64,000 nt of DNA from an uncultured Glaciecola sp. (GTDB lineage: Bacteria; Pseudomonadota; Gammaproteobacteria; Enterobacterales; Alteromonadaceae): the NCBI GenBank assembly GCA_937125395.1, contig CAKZLI010000021.1:1-64000 (forward strand). Reading direction: 5' to 3'. The translations under genes were made by a program, and so were the position numbers. Shown piece after piece: positions 40,183 through 49,768 of this stretch. The notes beneath the pieces are model-generated. The model had not been told where the DNA came from, did no database searches, and saw only the letters and a list, made by a program, of their open reading frames with translations. Numbering within the stretch: position 1 is the stretch's first letter; each line of letters begins with the position of its first letter.

Positions 40183-41301
40183 TTATACTTCCGCAAATAA
40201 TGCATCAATGAATTCTTGGCTCTTAAATTCACGCAAATCATCAATGGCCTCGCCCACGCCAATATAGCGCACTGGAATGGATAATTGATCCGCTATCGAA
40301 AAAATAACCCCACCTTTAGCTGTACCATCGAGTTTGCTAAGCGTAATCCCCGTCAAACCGACCGCATTATGAAATAGTTGCGCCTGGCTAATGGCATTTT
40401 GCCCAGTCCCAGCATCAATGGTCAACATAATTTCATGCGGAGCATCAGGGTTAAGCTTGCGGATCACCCGCACTACTTTTTCTAGTTCTTGCATCAAATA
40501 GTCTTTGTTTTGTAAACGACCAGCCGTGTCTGCAATAAGAATATCAATCCCTTTTGCTTGCGCAGATTGAATAGCATCAAACAATACAGAAGCGCTATCA
40601 GCACCGGTATGTTGAGCCACAACCGGGATATCATTACGCTCGCCCCATACTTGTAATTGTTCTACTGCAGCGGCACGGAATGTGTCTCCTGCAGCAAGCA
40701 TGACACTTTTGCCTTGCGCCTGAAATTGTTTTGCCATCTTACCAATAGTGGTTGTTTTGCCCACACCATTGACACCCACCATTAAAATAACAAACGGTCC
40801 CGTTTGTCCCTCAGGGACTTCAGGAATGAGTGGTGCTTCGATTTTTGCCAATAACTCTGCCATGTACACTTTTAATTCTGTTAACAGCGCATCGCCATCT
40901 TTTAAGGTGCTGCGATTGGTACTTTGGGTTAAATGCTCGATAATATGCTGAGTCGTATTCATACCAACATCAGCCACTAATAACTGAGTTTCTAAATCTT
41001 CATACAATTCGTCATTAATTTTGCGGCCAACAAAGATATCCGCAATCCCATTGCCGATACTGGCTTTGGTTCGACTTAGTTTTTGTGCTAGTGAGCTAAA
41101 AAAAGAAGGGGCTGATTTTGGTTTAAGCTTAAGCTCAGTCTCAGTCTTATCTGTCTCAGTCTTATCAGTAAGCGGCGCTTGGTCAGCGGTGTTAGTCTGT
41201 GCAGGCGTTGAACTGTCGGTCGGCTGTTCGTTTGACGTAGTTTGCTCCGGCACATCAGGTGCTGCTGAACCGGGCTTTTTTTTCTTAAACAAATTAAACA
41301 T
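40183..41301 (-). CDS. ftsY: Signal recognition particle receptor FtsY
   Basis: 372 aa. N-terminal MFNLFKKKKPG, an acidic A domain (about 15-60) with a short in-frame repeat of TDKTE, then the NG GTPase: GVNGVGKTTTIGKMAKQ (G1), DTFRAAAVEQL, DTAGRLQNKDYLM and TKLDGTAKGG-like TLSKLDGTAKGG. GTP-dependent docking of ribosome-SRP complexes at the membrane. The A domain is much shorter than in E. coli (497 aa total). First gene of the ftsY-E-X unit, divergent from rsmD. Confidence 0.96.
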   Translation of the reverse strand: MFNLFKKKKPGSAAPDVPEQTTSNEQPTDSSTPAQTNTADQAPLTDKTETDKTETELKLKPKSAPSFFSSLAQKLSRTKASIGNGIADIFVGRKINDELYEDLETQLLVADVGMNTTQHIIEHLTQSTNRSTLKDGDALLTELKVYMAELLAKIEAPLIPEVPEGQTGPFVILMVGVNGVGKTTTIGKMAKQFQAQGKSVMLAAGDTFRAAAVEQLQVWGERNDIPVVAQHTGADSASVLFDAIQSAQAKGIDILIADTAGRLQNKDYLMQELEKVVRVIRKLNPDAPHEIMLTIDAGTGQNAISQAQLFHNAVGLTGITLSKLDGTAKGGVIFSIADQLSIPVRYIGVGEAIDDLREFKSQEFIDALFAEV

Positions 41302-41405
41302 GAAAAACGGACTTCCTTAACATTAGATCTAACAGCACGAAGTTAAACTAAGCGTGTCTACAAAATTATTGGTATCATAGCACTATCTTGACATAAAATT
41401 TAGAC

Positions 41406-42044
41406 ATGATGCGCGCTAATAAACAAAAAAAATCTGCCACCTCAGGTAGTATCAGAATCATTGCCGGACACCACCGTGGTCGTAAATTACCCGTACTAGA
41501 ATCTCCAGGATTACGTCCAACGACAGATCGCACCAAAGAAACATTGTTTAACTGGTTGATGCACGATATTCAAGATGCGGTTTGCGTGGATGGGTTTGCG
41601 GGTACTGGTAGCTTGGGATTTGAAGCCTTATCTCGCGGGGCGAGCTTCGTATATTTCATTGAAAAATCAGCCCCGGTCACACAACAGATAAAACACAATA
41701 TTAATACCCTTCAATTACAGCCCAAAAGCAGTGTCTTAACCCAGGCATTCGCGGACGCTGCCGCGACCTTGCAACAACAACTGGCTCATTCTGGTCGAAG
41801 CATGGATATTGTGTTACTTGATCCCCCATTTCAACAGGGGTTGTTGATACCCAGTTTATGTCGTTTGATTGAGTTAAAGTTAATTACGCATGATTCACTT
41901 ATTTATATTGAATGCGAAAGTGCCTTAACACTTAACCACATCAATACCGCTTTAAAACAGCAATTTGGTAAAGTATCAATTAATGCCATTAAGAAACAAC
42001 TCACGGGTGGTTTTATGTATGGATTATTCCAACTCAATGCCTAA
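41406..42044 (+). CDS. rsmD: 16S rRNA (guanine966-N2)-methyltransferase RsmD
   Basis: 212 aa. Starts with the basic SGSIRIIAGHHRGRKLPVLE segment typical of RsmD, then GLRPTTDRTKETLFNWL, the SAM-binding DGFAGTGSLGFEALSRGA and the catalytic motif VLLDPPF (N/DPPY type). Divergent rsmD|ftsY is the E. coli arrangement. The 3' end overlaps the convergent DUF416 gene by 21 bases. Confidence 0.95.
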   Translation: MMRANKQKKSATSGSIRIIAGHHRGRKLPVLESPGLRPTTDRTKETLFNWLMHDIQDAVCVDGFAGTGSLGFEALSRGASFVYFIEKSAPVTQQIKHNINTLQLQPKSSVLTQAFADAAATLQQQLAHSGRSMDIVLLDPPFQQGLLIPSLCRLIELKLITHDSLIYIECESALTLNHINTALKQQFGKVSINAIKKQLTGGFMYGLFQLNA

Positions 42045-42704
42045 AGTAGTGATCCCTGTTTCTGCGATACACTCATGTAATAAGGTATCTAATTGCGCAT
42101 TGCGTTTGTGGGTAGTGACTAACGTAATCACGTGTTGCTGAAACGCAACTTCAAATTCCATCAAAGGGTGGTGCTTTATGGAATGAGACAAGGCTTTGTA
42201 AGCACCGTCGCGCTCTTCTTCATCAGCGATATTTTCAACGGTCATTTGCTGCTCTGCCAGTTCGGTTTCTAACAGCATCGCTTCAATCCCACCTTGAGCA
42301 AGTTTACTGACCATAACTGGTGCATCGTCTTGCTCGTTTTTTAACATCCGTAATACTGATGATAATCCTAAGCATGCATCCATTGCTGGGAATACGCCAA
42401 ATGGTGTATCTGCGGTCATATCAGGTGTCGCAGATTCAATTTTTTCTAATTGGACAGCATAATTAAAGGTGGCTTTTGGATTCGCCAAATTAGCCCATAA
42501 CAAACCCAATACTTTATGTGTTAGCTGCCCCAAATCGACAGGTTCAGCCAGCTCTGCACTAGTAACCATTTGCTCGCTTTGTAACTCTTGGTATAGCTGT
42601 ACATGCGGTACCATTCTCGATAACACAGCTAAGCTAAATGCCAAACCTTGCCAAGGTTTTAAGTCACGGATTTGGGCAAATGTGGATAATGTTGGTTTGT
42701 TCAA
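42024..42704 (-). CDS. YjaG family protein (DUF416)
   Basis: 226 aa, predicted soluble and helical. The pattern LKPWQGLAFSLAVLSRMVPHVQLY, then VLGLLWANLANPKATFNYAVQLEKIE and FGVFPAMDACLGLSSVL matches E. coli YjaG (ESWQHVTFMACLCERMYPNY, YGVYPAIDACVALS). Family function is unknown. An insertion around residues 150-180 is longer than in E. coli. Ends inside rsmD's last codons and lies 13 bases after marC's stop-distal neighbour, so it may be cotranscribed with the MarC gene. Confidence 0.82.
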   Translation of the reverse strand: MNKPTLSTFAQIRDLKPWQGLAFSLAVLSRMVPHVQLYQELQSEQMVTSAELAEPVDLGQLTHKVLGLLWANLANPKATFNYAVQLEKIESATPDMTADTPFGVFPAMDACLGLSSVLRMLKNEQDDAPVMVSKLAQGGIEAMLLETELAEQQMTVENIADEEERDGAYKALSHSIKHHPLMEFEVAFQQHVITLVTTHKRNAQLDTLLHECIAETGITTLGIELE

Positions 42705-42716
42705 AATAATAACCTT

Positions 42717-43313
42717 TTATTGGACATTAATATGCAAGTAAGCACTTACACCGTCAAGTAATAATTGTATAGAAAGCATGATTAATATCATTCCCATCAA
42801 ACGCTCTACCGCTGATAAACCTTTAGAGCCTAAGAGCTTATGTAATGGTCCTGAGAATAACAAAATGATCGCTGACAACCCCCATGCACCGATCAATGCT
42901 AACGTCCAATCAACAATTCTTGTCGGTGCTTGATTCGATAATAAAATCAGTGCCGCCATCGATGAAGGGCCAGCGATCATCGGTATTGCTAATGGCACCA
43001 CAAAGGGCTCTTCACCGGCAGGAAAATTCATCACCCCACCCGGAGATGGAAAAATCATTTTGATAGCAATCAAAAATAAAATGATACCACCGGCAATACT
43101 GACCGACTCTTGTTTGATATTTAAAAAGGATAAAATCGCATCCCCTGAATACAAGAATATCAGTAAAATAAACAATGAGATGAGCAGCTCACGCACCAAA
43201 ATAAATAATCGGCGTTTAGCCTCAAAGGGCTTTAATACTGACATCACTATGGGTAAGTTACCCAGTGGATCCATAATCAAAAACAGCATGATTGCTGCAG
43301 ACAAGGTATCCAT
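42717..43313 (-). CDS. MarC/YhgN family inner-membrane protein
   Basis: 198 aa, about six membrane helices. LFLIMDPLGNLPIVMSVLKPF near the start, FPAGEEPFVVPLAIPMIAGPSSMAAL in the middle and the C-terminal RLMGMILIMLSIQLLLDGV are the UPF0056 hallmarks, closest to YhgN. Once linked to multiple antibiotic resistance by name only; the transported substrate, if any, is unknown. The ATG shares one base with the pepB stop, so it is probably cotranscribed with pepB. Confidence 0.9.
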   Translation of the reverse strand: MDTLSAAIMLFLIMDPLGNLPIVMSVLKPFEAKRRLFILVRELLISLFILLIFLYSGDAILSFLNIKQESVSIAGGIILFLIAIKMIFPSPGGVMNFPAGEEPFVVPLAIPMIAGPSSMAALILLSNQAPTRIVDWTLALIGAWGLSAIILLFSGPLHKLLGSKGLSAVERLMGMILIMLSIQLLLDGVSAYLHINVQ

Positions 43314-44572
43314 TATGCTAACAATTGCGCAATGCTTAATACGCCCATACCCGTTGCGCCAGCAGGTTTAGTCGGCGTGGGGTTACGGTGGTATGCACCC
43401 GCTAAATCGATATGTGCCCAAGGAATATTGGCATCAACAAACCGCGCTAAAAATCCAGCTGCATTTGAAGCACCACCTGCACCACCTCCTTTTTGCGGAC
43501 GAGAGTTAGCAGTTTGTGCGAAAGGTGAAGGGCACATTTCTTGATGCCAATGCGCTAACGGTAACTGCCAGAAAGGTTCTGCTTGGTCTTCACCTAACGC
43601 AATCATACGCTGTGCCAATTGATGATCATGACTAAACACCGCATTATATTCGGTGCCCAATGCCATTACAGCAGCGCCGGTCAATGTTGCAGCATCAATA
43701 ATTAATTTAGGCTCTACCGCCGATGCTGCCATTAACCCGTCCGCCAAGACTAACCGTCCTTCAGCGTCGGTATTGACTATCTCTACGGTCACGCCGTTCT
43801 TGTAAGTAATGATATCGCCAAGCTTATAAGCATGTCCCGAAATTAGGTTTTCGGCACAGCACAAAAATAAGCGGATACGTTGTTGTGAGCCTTGGCTAAT
43901 TGCTAAACTCATTGCACCACTGACCGTTGCCGCGCCGCCCATATCACATTTCATATCCAACATGCCTTCACTAGACTTGATTGAGTAACCGCCACTATCA
44001 AAGGTGATGCCTTTACCGACTAATGCCACGTCAACTGCGGCATCAGGATTGCCTGTTGGATTGTAATCTAATTCTAATAACACCGGCGGGCGAACACTCC
44101 CACGACCTACTTCATAAATGCCATGCCAGCCAGCATCCACTAATTCTTCGCCAACAATTTGGGTAGCCGTGACGTACTGTGGAGCAAGTCCTTGTAAGTG
44201 ATCAACAACTTGCTGTGCCAACACTTGGGGTGATAAATCTTGTGGGGATTGATTGACTAATTCTCGGGCAAATTCAACAGCCATTAATTCAGCATTTAAT
44301 TGTTCAGGCTGCTGCGACCACTTTATTGATAAGTGAGTACTACCTAACGCTAGTACAAAGCTTCGCTGTAACAAGCTAGTCCACTCACCCACAAATTCAA
44401 TATGGTCATGAATAAATGTACTGGCCAACCGCGCTGCTTTTTGGCAATCTCGCACGTCGTCCTGACCGGTTAAATGAATCATGATCCCTTGCTCAGTCAT
44501 TGAAATTAAACTGGTCGGTTTATACGGTGATTGGGCCGGAGTCTGCGTTTTTTGAATTAAAAAATAACTCAT
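43313..44572 (-). CDS. pepB: Peptidase B (M17 leucyl aminopeptidase family)
   Basis: 419 aa (E. coli PepB 427). Metal and active-site segments: ALVGKGITFDSGGYSIKSSEGMLDMKCDMGGAA (landmarks KGITFDSGG and DMGGAA) and the M17 signature NTDAEGRLVLADGL. The shorter N-terminal domain and GHAYKLGDIITYKNG favour PepB over PepA. Cytoplasmic, broad-specificity N-terminal exopeptidase. Followed directly by the MarC-family gene. Confidence 0.9.
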   Translation of the reverse strand: MSYFLIQKTQTPAQSPYKPTSLISMTEQGIMIHLTGQDDVRDCQKAARLASTFIHDHIEFVGEWTSLLQRSFVLALGSTHLSIKWSQQPEQLNAELMAVEFARELVNQSPQDLSPQVLAQQVVDHLQGLAPQYVTATQIVGEELVDAGWHGIYEVGRGSVRPPVLLELDYNPTGNPDAAVDVALVGKGITFDSGGYSIKSSEGMLDMKCDMGGAATVSGAMSLAISQGSQQRIRLFLCCAENLISGHAYKLGDIITYKNGVTVEIVNTDAEGRLVLADGLMAASAVEPKLIIDAATLTGAAVMALGTEYNAVFSHDHQLAQRMIALGEDQAEPFWQLPLAHWHQEMCPSPFAQTANSRPQKGGGAGGASNAAGFLARFVDANIPWAHIDLAGAYHRNPTPTKPAGATGMGVLSIAQLLA

Positions 44573-44629
44573 TATGATAACCTTATTAAAACTGAATCAG
44601 CTGAAAAATATTCTATAGTGCAGTATATC

Positions 44630-45406
44630 ATGCCAATGCCACAGAACACGATAAGCAATCATTCACAATTTGCGCGCCCATTATTAAAAGGACGATTAAT
44701 CAAACGTTACAAGCGTTTTTTTGCGGATGTATTACTTGATAATGGCGAGCTAGTAACAGCCCATTGTCCTAATACAGGTAAAATGACTGGATGCGCTGAA
44801 CCAGGGTTTATCGCTTGGGTGCAGCCCAATGATAATCCTAAACGAAAGTTAAAATACACCCTAGAGTTAGTGCAAAATACCCAAGGCCATTGGATCGGAG
44901 TTAACACGCATCGAGCAAATGCTGTCGTATTTGCAGCACTTCAAGCGCAAAAAATTACGCAATTTACTGATGTTATCCATATCCAAAAAGAAGTGAGTTA
45001 TGGGCAAGAAAAATCCAAGATTGATTTTTTACTGACTTGCACAGACAACAGCCAGATTTATGTTGAAGTAAAAAGCGTGACATTACACAACTCGACAAAC
45101 AACGTGGGGTTTTTTCCAGATACCGTATCGGTTCGAGCACATAAACACTGTCGGGAACTCATGTACTTGCTACAAACACAACCCAAAATCACAGCCAATG
45201 CGCCCACGCTTGTCCCAATACGAGCTGTCATGCTGTATTTAGTGCAACATACCGGTATTAAAAGTGTGGCACCGGCAACCCATATCGATCCGAACTATGC
45301 CGACCTAATCACTGAGGCAAAAGCCGCAGGTGTTGAGTTTTTGAGTTATGATTGCTTTATCAATGAAGAAAATATCTATATAAATCAACAGTTAACATTT
45401 AGCTGA
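44630..45406 (+). CDS. sfsA: SfsA family DNA-binding/nuclease-like protein
   Basis: 258 aa from the ATG at 44630; a GTG at 44618 and an ATG at 44636 are also possible and none has a clear ribosome site. Core: GRLIKRYKRFFADVLLDNGE, HCPNTGKMTGCAEPG, and the nuclease-like KIDFLLTC...YVEVKSVTLH with FPDTVSVRAHKH. Named for sugar-fermentation stimulation in E. coli; the fold resembles restriction-type nucleases. The sfsA-dksA-gluQ-pcnB order is as in E. coli. Confidence 0.92.
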   Translation: MPMPQNTISNHSQFARPLLKGRLIKRYKRFFADVLLDNGELVTAHCPNTGKMTGCAEPGFIAWVQPNDNPKRKLKYTLELVQNTQGHWIGVNTHRANAVVFAALQAQKITQFTDVIHIQKEVSYGQEKSKIDFLLTCTDNSQIYVEVKSVTLHNSTNNVGFFPDTVSVRAHKHCRELMYLLQTQPKITANAPTLVPIRAVMLYLVQHTGIKSVAPATHIDPNYADLITEAKAAGVEFLSYDCFINEENIYINQQLTFS

Positions 45407-45600
45407 TGAATAAAGGTTTGCTTTTTTTGAATTAAACCCCATATTCTGTTTCAACAAATATTCTTGTTAGTAAATTGCTGTATTGCAATGTGTTATCAAC
45501 ACGTTTTTACATATTACAGTGCAGTAACATTTAATGGCATGGTAAAACAGCTATTCTGCTCAATTTTACCTTTGTATGCCGTTGTTAAAGGAGATGGGTT

Positions 45601-46050
45601 ATGCCCACAGCAGCAAATAATAAATCACTAGGATTACTAGCACTTGCTGGATTAGATCCTTATGTTGAAGGACCTGACGAGGAGTACATGAATGAGCAAC
45701 AAATGTCTCATTTTCGTCAGATTTTACAAGCATGGCGCAACCAGCTTCGCGAAGAAGTAGACCGTACTGTTACCCACATGAAAGATGAAGCGTCTAACTT
45801 TCCAGATCCAGTTGACCGTGCAGCGCAAGAAGAAGAATTTTCAATCGAATTACGTACTCGTGACCGTGAACGTAAATTAATCAAAAAAATCGAAAAAACA
45901 CTCAAACGCATCGAAGATGATGATTTTGGTTTTTGTGATACATGTGGGATCGAAATCGGCGTTCGTCGATTAGAAGCCCGCCCTACTGCTGATTTATGTA
46001 TAGATTGTAAAACAATGGCAGAGATCAAAGAAAAGCAGTTACAAGGTTAA
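45601..46050 (+). CDS. dksA: RNA polymerase-binding transcription factor DksA
   Basis: 149 aa (E. coli 151). Coiled coil with the tip motif [12 protein letters not shown] (acidic tip residues D and D of DxxDxA), then a C4 zinc finger [25 protein letters not shown] (four Cys; landmarks CDTC and CIDC). With ppGpp it inhibits rRNA promoters and activates amino-acid genes. Strong AAAGGAG ribosome site 7 bases upstream. Heads the gluQ-pcnB-folK-panBC run. Confidence 0.98.
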   Translation: MPTAANNKSLGLLALAGLDPYVEGPDEEYMNEQQMSHFRQILQAWRNQLREEVDRTVTHMKDEASNFPDPVDRAAQEEEFSIELRTRDRERKLIKKIEKTLKRIEDDDFGFCDTCGIEIGVRRLEARPTADLCIDCKTMAEIKEKQLQG

Positions 46051-46059
46051 CCGACCTTT

Positions 46060-46950
46060 ATGACTTGCCAATATGTGGGACGGTTTGCGCCGTCTCCATC
46101 TGGCCCTCTACACATTGGCTCCTTGCTCACCGCATTGACGAGTTACCTCGATGCACACGCTCATTATGGAAAATGGCTAGTTCGGATTGAAGATATCGAT
46201 CCTCCACGCGAACAACCTGGTGCAACAACCCAAATCCTCAATACGCTAGCTGCTCATGGCTTACATGCTGATGGTGAAATTCGTTATCAATCAAATAGAA
46301 TTGCCGAATTTCAGACCATGATCAATCAATTGCTGGATACCAGTCATGCGTACCGTTGTGATTGTACTCGAGCGATGATAAAGCAAAACGGCGGTCTGTA
46401 TACCGGTCGCTGCAAAACGCGTTCACAAGTACACTCACCTTGTGCGATTCGTTTTATTAACCCTGGCACTATCGGACAATTTAACGATCACTTTCAAGGA
46501 TTAGTCACATTAAAACAATCCTATCCACTAGCTCACGAAGATATGATTATACAGCGCAAAGATGGATTGATTGCGTATAATTTAGCAGTTGTTGCTGATG
46601 ATATTGATCAAGGCGTGACACATATTATCCGTGGTATGGATTTGTTACCGACAACGCTTTCGCAAATGAATCTATGGCAACATTTTTCAGATACGTTACC
46701 AATTTATGGCCATACACCCGTCTTAGTTACTGTGCCAGGTCAAAAATTAAGCAAACAAAATCATGCACGTGCTGTTGACCCTACTCAAGCAATCGCAAAT
46801 CTGCGCTACTGCTTTACCGTATTAGGGCTGGATGTGCCAATATCTAACGATGATACAACCATCGCAGACATGTTGCATCATGCTACCGTCCAATGGCGAC
46901 AGGGAATTACGTTTAAGACGCATGAAATCATTGTGACTGAGACCATTTAA
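46060..46950 (+). CDS. gluQ: Glutamyl-Q tRNA(Asp) synthetase
   Basis: Attaches glutamate to queuosine in the anticodon of tRNA-Asp. 296 aa; a GluRS catalytic domain without the anticodon-binding domain. FAPSPSGPLHIGSLLTALTS contains the HIGH-like HIGS motif; KLSKQNHARAVD the KMSKS-like motif. Zinc ligands in YRCDCTRAMIKQNG...YTGRC. Ten bases after dksA, as in E. coli. Confidence 0.95.
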   Translation: MTCQYVGRFAPSPSGPLHIGSLLTALTSYLDAHAHYGKWLVRIEDIDPPREQPGATTQILNTLAAHGLHADGEIRYQSNRIAEFQTMINQLLDTSHAYRCDCTRAMIKQNGGLYTGRCKTRSQVHSPCAIRFINPGTIGQFNDHFQGLVTLKQSYPLAHEDMIIQRKDGLIAYNLAVVADDIDQGVTHIIRGMDLLPTTLSQMNLWQHFSDTLPIYGHTPVLVTVPGQKLSKQNHARAVDPTQAIANLRYCFTVLGLDVPISNDDTTIADMLHHATVQWRQGITFKTHEIIVTETI

Positions 46951-46973
46951 GCTTATTATTACCTCATATAATT

Positions 46974-46991
46974 AAAGGAGCGTGAGTTATC
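46974..46991 (+). promoter_or_regulatory. Strong ribosome site and non-canonical AUC start of pcnB
   Basis: AAAGGAG (46974-46980), an 8-base spacer and ATC (46989-46991). An in-frame TGA at 46983-46985 closes the frame just upstream, so the only possible start codons near this site are GTT or ATC. The nearest ATG (47025) has no ribosome site. Confidence 0.65.
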
Positions 46992-48356
46992 TTTAAACGC
47001 GCAATAACTAAAATAAAAAATGCGATGTCGACTAACGAGTCACCTGAAATCGCCTTACCGCCAATGCAAATCATCAGTCAACACGATCATAACGTACGTA
47101 CAGAAGATATTGGTGCGAACGCTGTCAAAGTGTTACGCCGTCTATCTTCTGCAGGATACGAAGCTTATCTTGTAGGTGGGTGTGTCCGAGATTTATTACT
47201 CAATAAACACCCTAAAGACTTTGATATCGCGACCAATGCAACCCCAGAACAAATTAAAGCACAGTTTCGTAATTGCCGAATAATTGGTAGGCGCTTTCGC
47301 TTAGCGCATGTGTTGTTTGGCAGAGAAGTCATCGAAGTGGCGACCTTTAGAGGCCCTCACGAACAAACGACTAAAGCATCAGACTTATCCAAACAAGATG
47401 GCGAGGGACAACTGGTTCGCGACAATGTGTTTGGTTCATTGCAGCAAGATGCTGCGCGTCGAGATTTTACTATTAACGCCATGTACTTCAATGTCAATGA
47501 CGGTTCGATTAGAGATTTTGCAAATGGCCTGGACTCTATCGACAACCGCACTATTTCATTAATCGGCGATCCTGAGACTCGCTATCGCGAAGATCCTGTG
47601 CGGATGTTACGTGCAGTGCGTTTTGCTGCAAAATTAGATATGGATATCGATGATGCTTCCGATGAAGCCATTCACAAGTTTGCTTATTTGTTAGAAAACA
47701 TCGCGCCAGCTCGATTATTCGAAGAAGTCCTAAAAATGTTATTTAGTGGTCAAGGTTTTGCCACTTACGAACTACTATTACATTACGGCTTGTTTGATAA
47801 ATTATTTCCCAAAACCGGCCCATTATTAAATCCGACTAGTCGTGAGCGTAAGTTCATCGATCAGGTTATCAAAAATACCGATAACCGAATTAATACAGGG
47901 CAACGCGTCACGCCAGCATTTTTATATGCAGCAATGTTATGGTATCCCATTGAAGAGCATGCGCAACGCTTGGTCTGTGATTCAGGGTTATCCGAGGCTG
48001 ATGCTTTTAACATGGCCGCGAGTGATATCCTGCAAGGGCAATTACAGCGGATCATGATCCCCAAACGCTTTAGCGTGACGATGCGTGAGATTTGGCATTT
48101 TCAACACCGATTGTCGCGTCGCTTTGGACGAAGGGCTTATCAAATGTTAGCTCATCCTAAATTTCGTGCCGCGTATGATTTTTTGTTGTTACGTGGTGAA
48201 ATCGAAGGTGGAGAGTTATTTGAGTTGGCGCAGTGGTGGACTGATTTTCAAGAAGCGAACAGTGATCAACGCAAGCAAATGGTTGATGACTTGCGTGCCC
48301 AACAAAATACACGCCCGACACGTCGCCGCAAAAAGACAAAACCAAAAGCCAACTAA
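46989..48356 (+). CDS. pcnB: Poly(A) polymerase I, probable AUC start
   Basis: Adds poly(A) tails that promote RNA decay. 455 aa if started at ATC 46989; 443 aa from ATG 47025. The 12 extra residues (I/M)FKRAITKIKNA align with the E. coli N-terminus MFTRVANFCRKVLS, whose start is the rare AUU. Catalytic head: LVGGCVRDLL, DFDIATNATPEQ (metal Asp pair), RRFRLAHVLFG, RRDFTINAMYF and RYREDPVRMLRAVRFAAK. Basic C-terminus (TRPTRRRKKTKPK). Follows gluQ, precedes folK, as in E. coli. Confidence 0.88.
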   Translation: MFKRAITKIKNAMSTNESPEIALPPMQIISQHDHNVRTEDIGANAVKVLRRLSSAGYEAYLVGGCVRDLLLNKHPKDFDIATNATPEQIKAQFRNCRIIGRRFRLAHVLFGREVIEVATFRGPHEQTTKASDLSKQDGEGQLVRDNVFGSLQQDAARRDFTINAMYFNVNDGSIRDFANGLDSIDNRTISLIGDPETRYREDPVRMLRAVRFAAKLDMDIDDASDEAIHKFAYLLENIAPARLFEEVLKMLFSGQGFATYELLLHYGLFDKLFPKTGPLLNPTSRERKFIDQVIKNTDNRINTGQRVTPAFLYAAMLWYPIEEHAQRLVCDSGLSEADAFNMAASDILQGQLQRIMIPKRFSVTMREIWHFQHRLSRRFGRRAYQMLAHPKFRAAYDFLLLRGEIEGGELFELAQWWTDFQEANSDQRKQMVDDLRAQQNTRPTRRRKKTKPKAN

Positions 48357-48370
48357 GCGTTACGTATATT

Positions 48371-48874
48371 ATGGTGATAACACAACAACATACCGGTTTT
48401 ATTGGATTAGGTGCAAACCTTGGCGAGCCGGTGACGAGTATTCGCAGTGCGTTAGACCAGATTGCGTTAATTGAAGGCGTCGAGCTGATACGTAGCTCAT
48501 CTTTGTATGATTCAGTGCCTATGGGGCCTAGCGAGCAACCTAATTACATTAATGCAGTATGTAAAATCAAGGCAACATTATCAGGTCTTGATTTATTACA
48601 CGCTCTACAACGCATTGAAAATGAGCATGGTCGAATTAGACAAGGGGAGCATTGGGGTCCACGTACTTTAGATTTGGATCTATTGATACTGGGAACACAA
48701 TCATATTCAACCACAGAGCTAACATTGCCACATTACGGTATGCGTGGGCGTGAGTTTGTTTTAGTTCCTCTATTTGAATTACAACCGGATCTGCTCATGC
48801 ATGATAGTCAACCTATCGCTAAATGGGTGGCTGAATGTGATGTTAGCCAATTACGCCGGATTCACCCAAAGTAA
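48371..48874 (+). CDS. folK: 6-hydroxymethyl-7,8-dihydropterin pyrophosphokinase
   Basis: HPPK of folate synthesis. 167 aa. GFIGLGANLGEPVTSIRSAL at the start, SLYDSVPMGPSEQPNYINAV and the ATP/Mg motif GRIRQGEHWGPRTLDLDLLI with the DLDLL aspartates. Fourteen bases after pcnB, as in E. coli. In this genome it is followed directly by panB and panC. Confidence 0.96.
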   Translation: MVITQQHTGFIGLGANLGEPVTSIRSALDQIALIEGVELIRSSSLYDSVPMGPSEQPNYINAVCKIKATLSGLDLLHALQRIENEHGRIRQGEHWGPRTLDLDLLILGTQSYSTTELTLPHYGMRGREFVLVPLFELQPDLLMHDSQPIAKWVAECDVSQLRRIHPK

Positions 48875-48911
48875 ATATATATTAGACCAATAACGACATG
48901 GAATAATCAAC

Positions 48912-49709
48912 ATGAAAAAAATGACCACGGCGAGTTTATTAGCTAAGAAACAAGCCGGTGAAAAAATCACAGCATTAACAGCCTATGATGCCAGTTTTGC
49001 CAAACTATTTGATAGTAAAGGTGTGGATGTTATTTTAATTGGCGATTCATTAGGTATGGTCTTAAAAGGTGAACCGGATACTCTGGCCGTCACTGTCGCA
49101 GAAATTGCTTATCATACACGTGCAGTTAGTAAAGGTGTTGAACGCGCTTTTGTCATCGCTGATATGCCGTTTATGTCATATGGTACGCCCACTGATGCAT
49201 TGCATAATGCTGCCCAACTTATGTCTGCTGGTGCCAGTATGGTAAAAGTAGAAGGCGGTGAATGGTTGGCCAATACTATCACCCAGCTTACCCAACGTGG
49301 GGTGCCAGTGTGTGCTCACTTAGGATTAACCCCACAATCAGTCCATGTATTTGGTGGTTTTAAAGTTCAAGGTCGTCAACAAAGCCAAGCCGATCAACTT
49401 GTTGCAGACGCACAAAGCTTAGAAGCTGCAGGTGCACAATTACTGGTATTAGAGTGCATCCCTCAAGATTTAGCTCAACGCGTCTCTGTAAGTATTAACA
49501 TACCTGTCATCGGTATTGGTGCTGGCCCTCATACTGACGGCCAAATCTTAGTAATGCATGATATGTTAGGAGTAAGTGCTAACTACATGCCCAAATTCTC
49601 CAAAAACTACCTAGCATTAACGGGGGACCTGCATACTGCTGTTGAAGCATATATTGACGAAGTCGCCCAAGGTACTTTCCCAGGTCCTGAACATTCATTT
49701 GCTCAGTAA
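48912..49709 (+). CDS. panB: 3-methyl-2-oxobutanoate hydroxymethyltransferase
   Basis: Converts alpha-ketoisovalerate plus methylene-THF to ketopantoate. 265 aa (E. coli 264). [53 protein letters not shown] and [21 protein letters not shown] are the family blocks. Precedes panC by 59 bases. Confidence 0.97.
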   Translation: MKKMTTASLLAKKQAGEKITALTAYDASFAKLFDSKGVDVILIGDSLGMVLKGEPDTLAVTVAEIAYHTRAVSKGVERAFVIADMPFMSYGTPTDALHNAAQLMSAGASMVKVEGGEWLANTITQLTQRGVPVCAHLGLTPQSVHVFGGFKVQGRQQSQADQLVADAQSLEAAGAQLLVLECIPQDLAQRVSVSINIPVIGIGAGPHTDGQILVMHDMLGVSANYMPKFSKNYLALTGDLHTAVEAYIDEVAQGTFPGPEHSFAQ

Positions 49710-49768
49710 TGAGATTATATTAACTGCATCGCTGGCGTGACTTACGCCTTAATAGAGAACTCTGTTGC

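Noticed and set aside
41143..41170. Direct repeat in the ftsY acidic region
   Set aside because: In-frame 15-base unit encoding TDKTE twice in a low-complexity linker; ordinary for the FtsY A domain.
47025..47027. ATG as the pcnB start
   Set aside because: No ribosome site before it, while a strong one precedes an in-frame ATC 36 bases upstream with homology in the extra residues.
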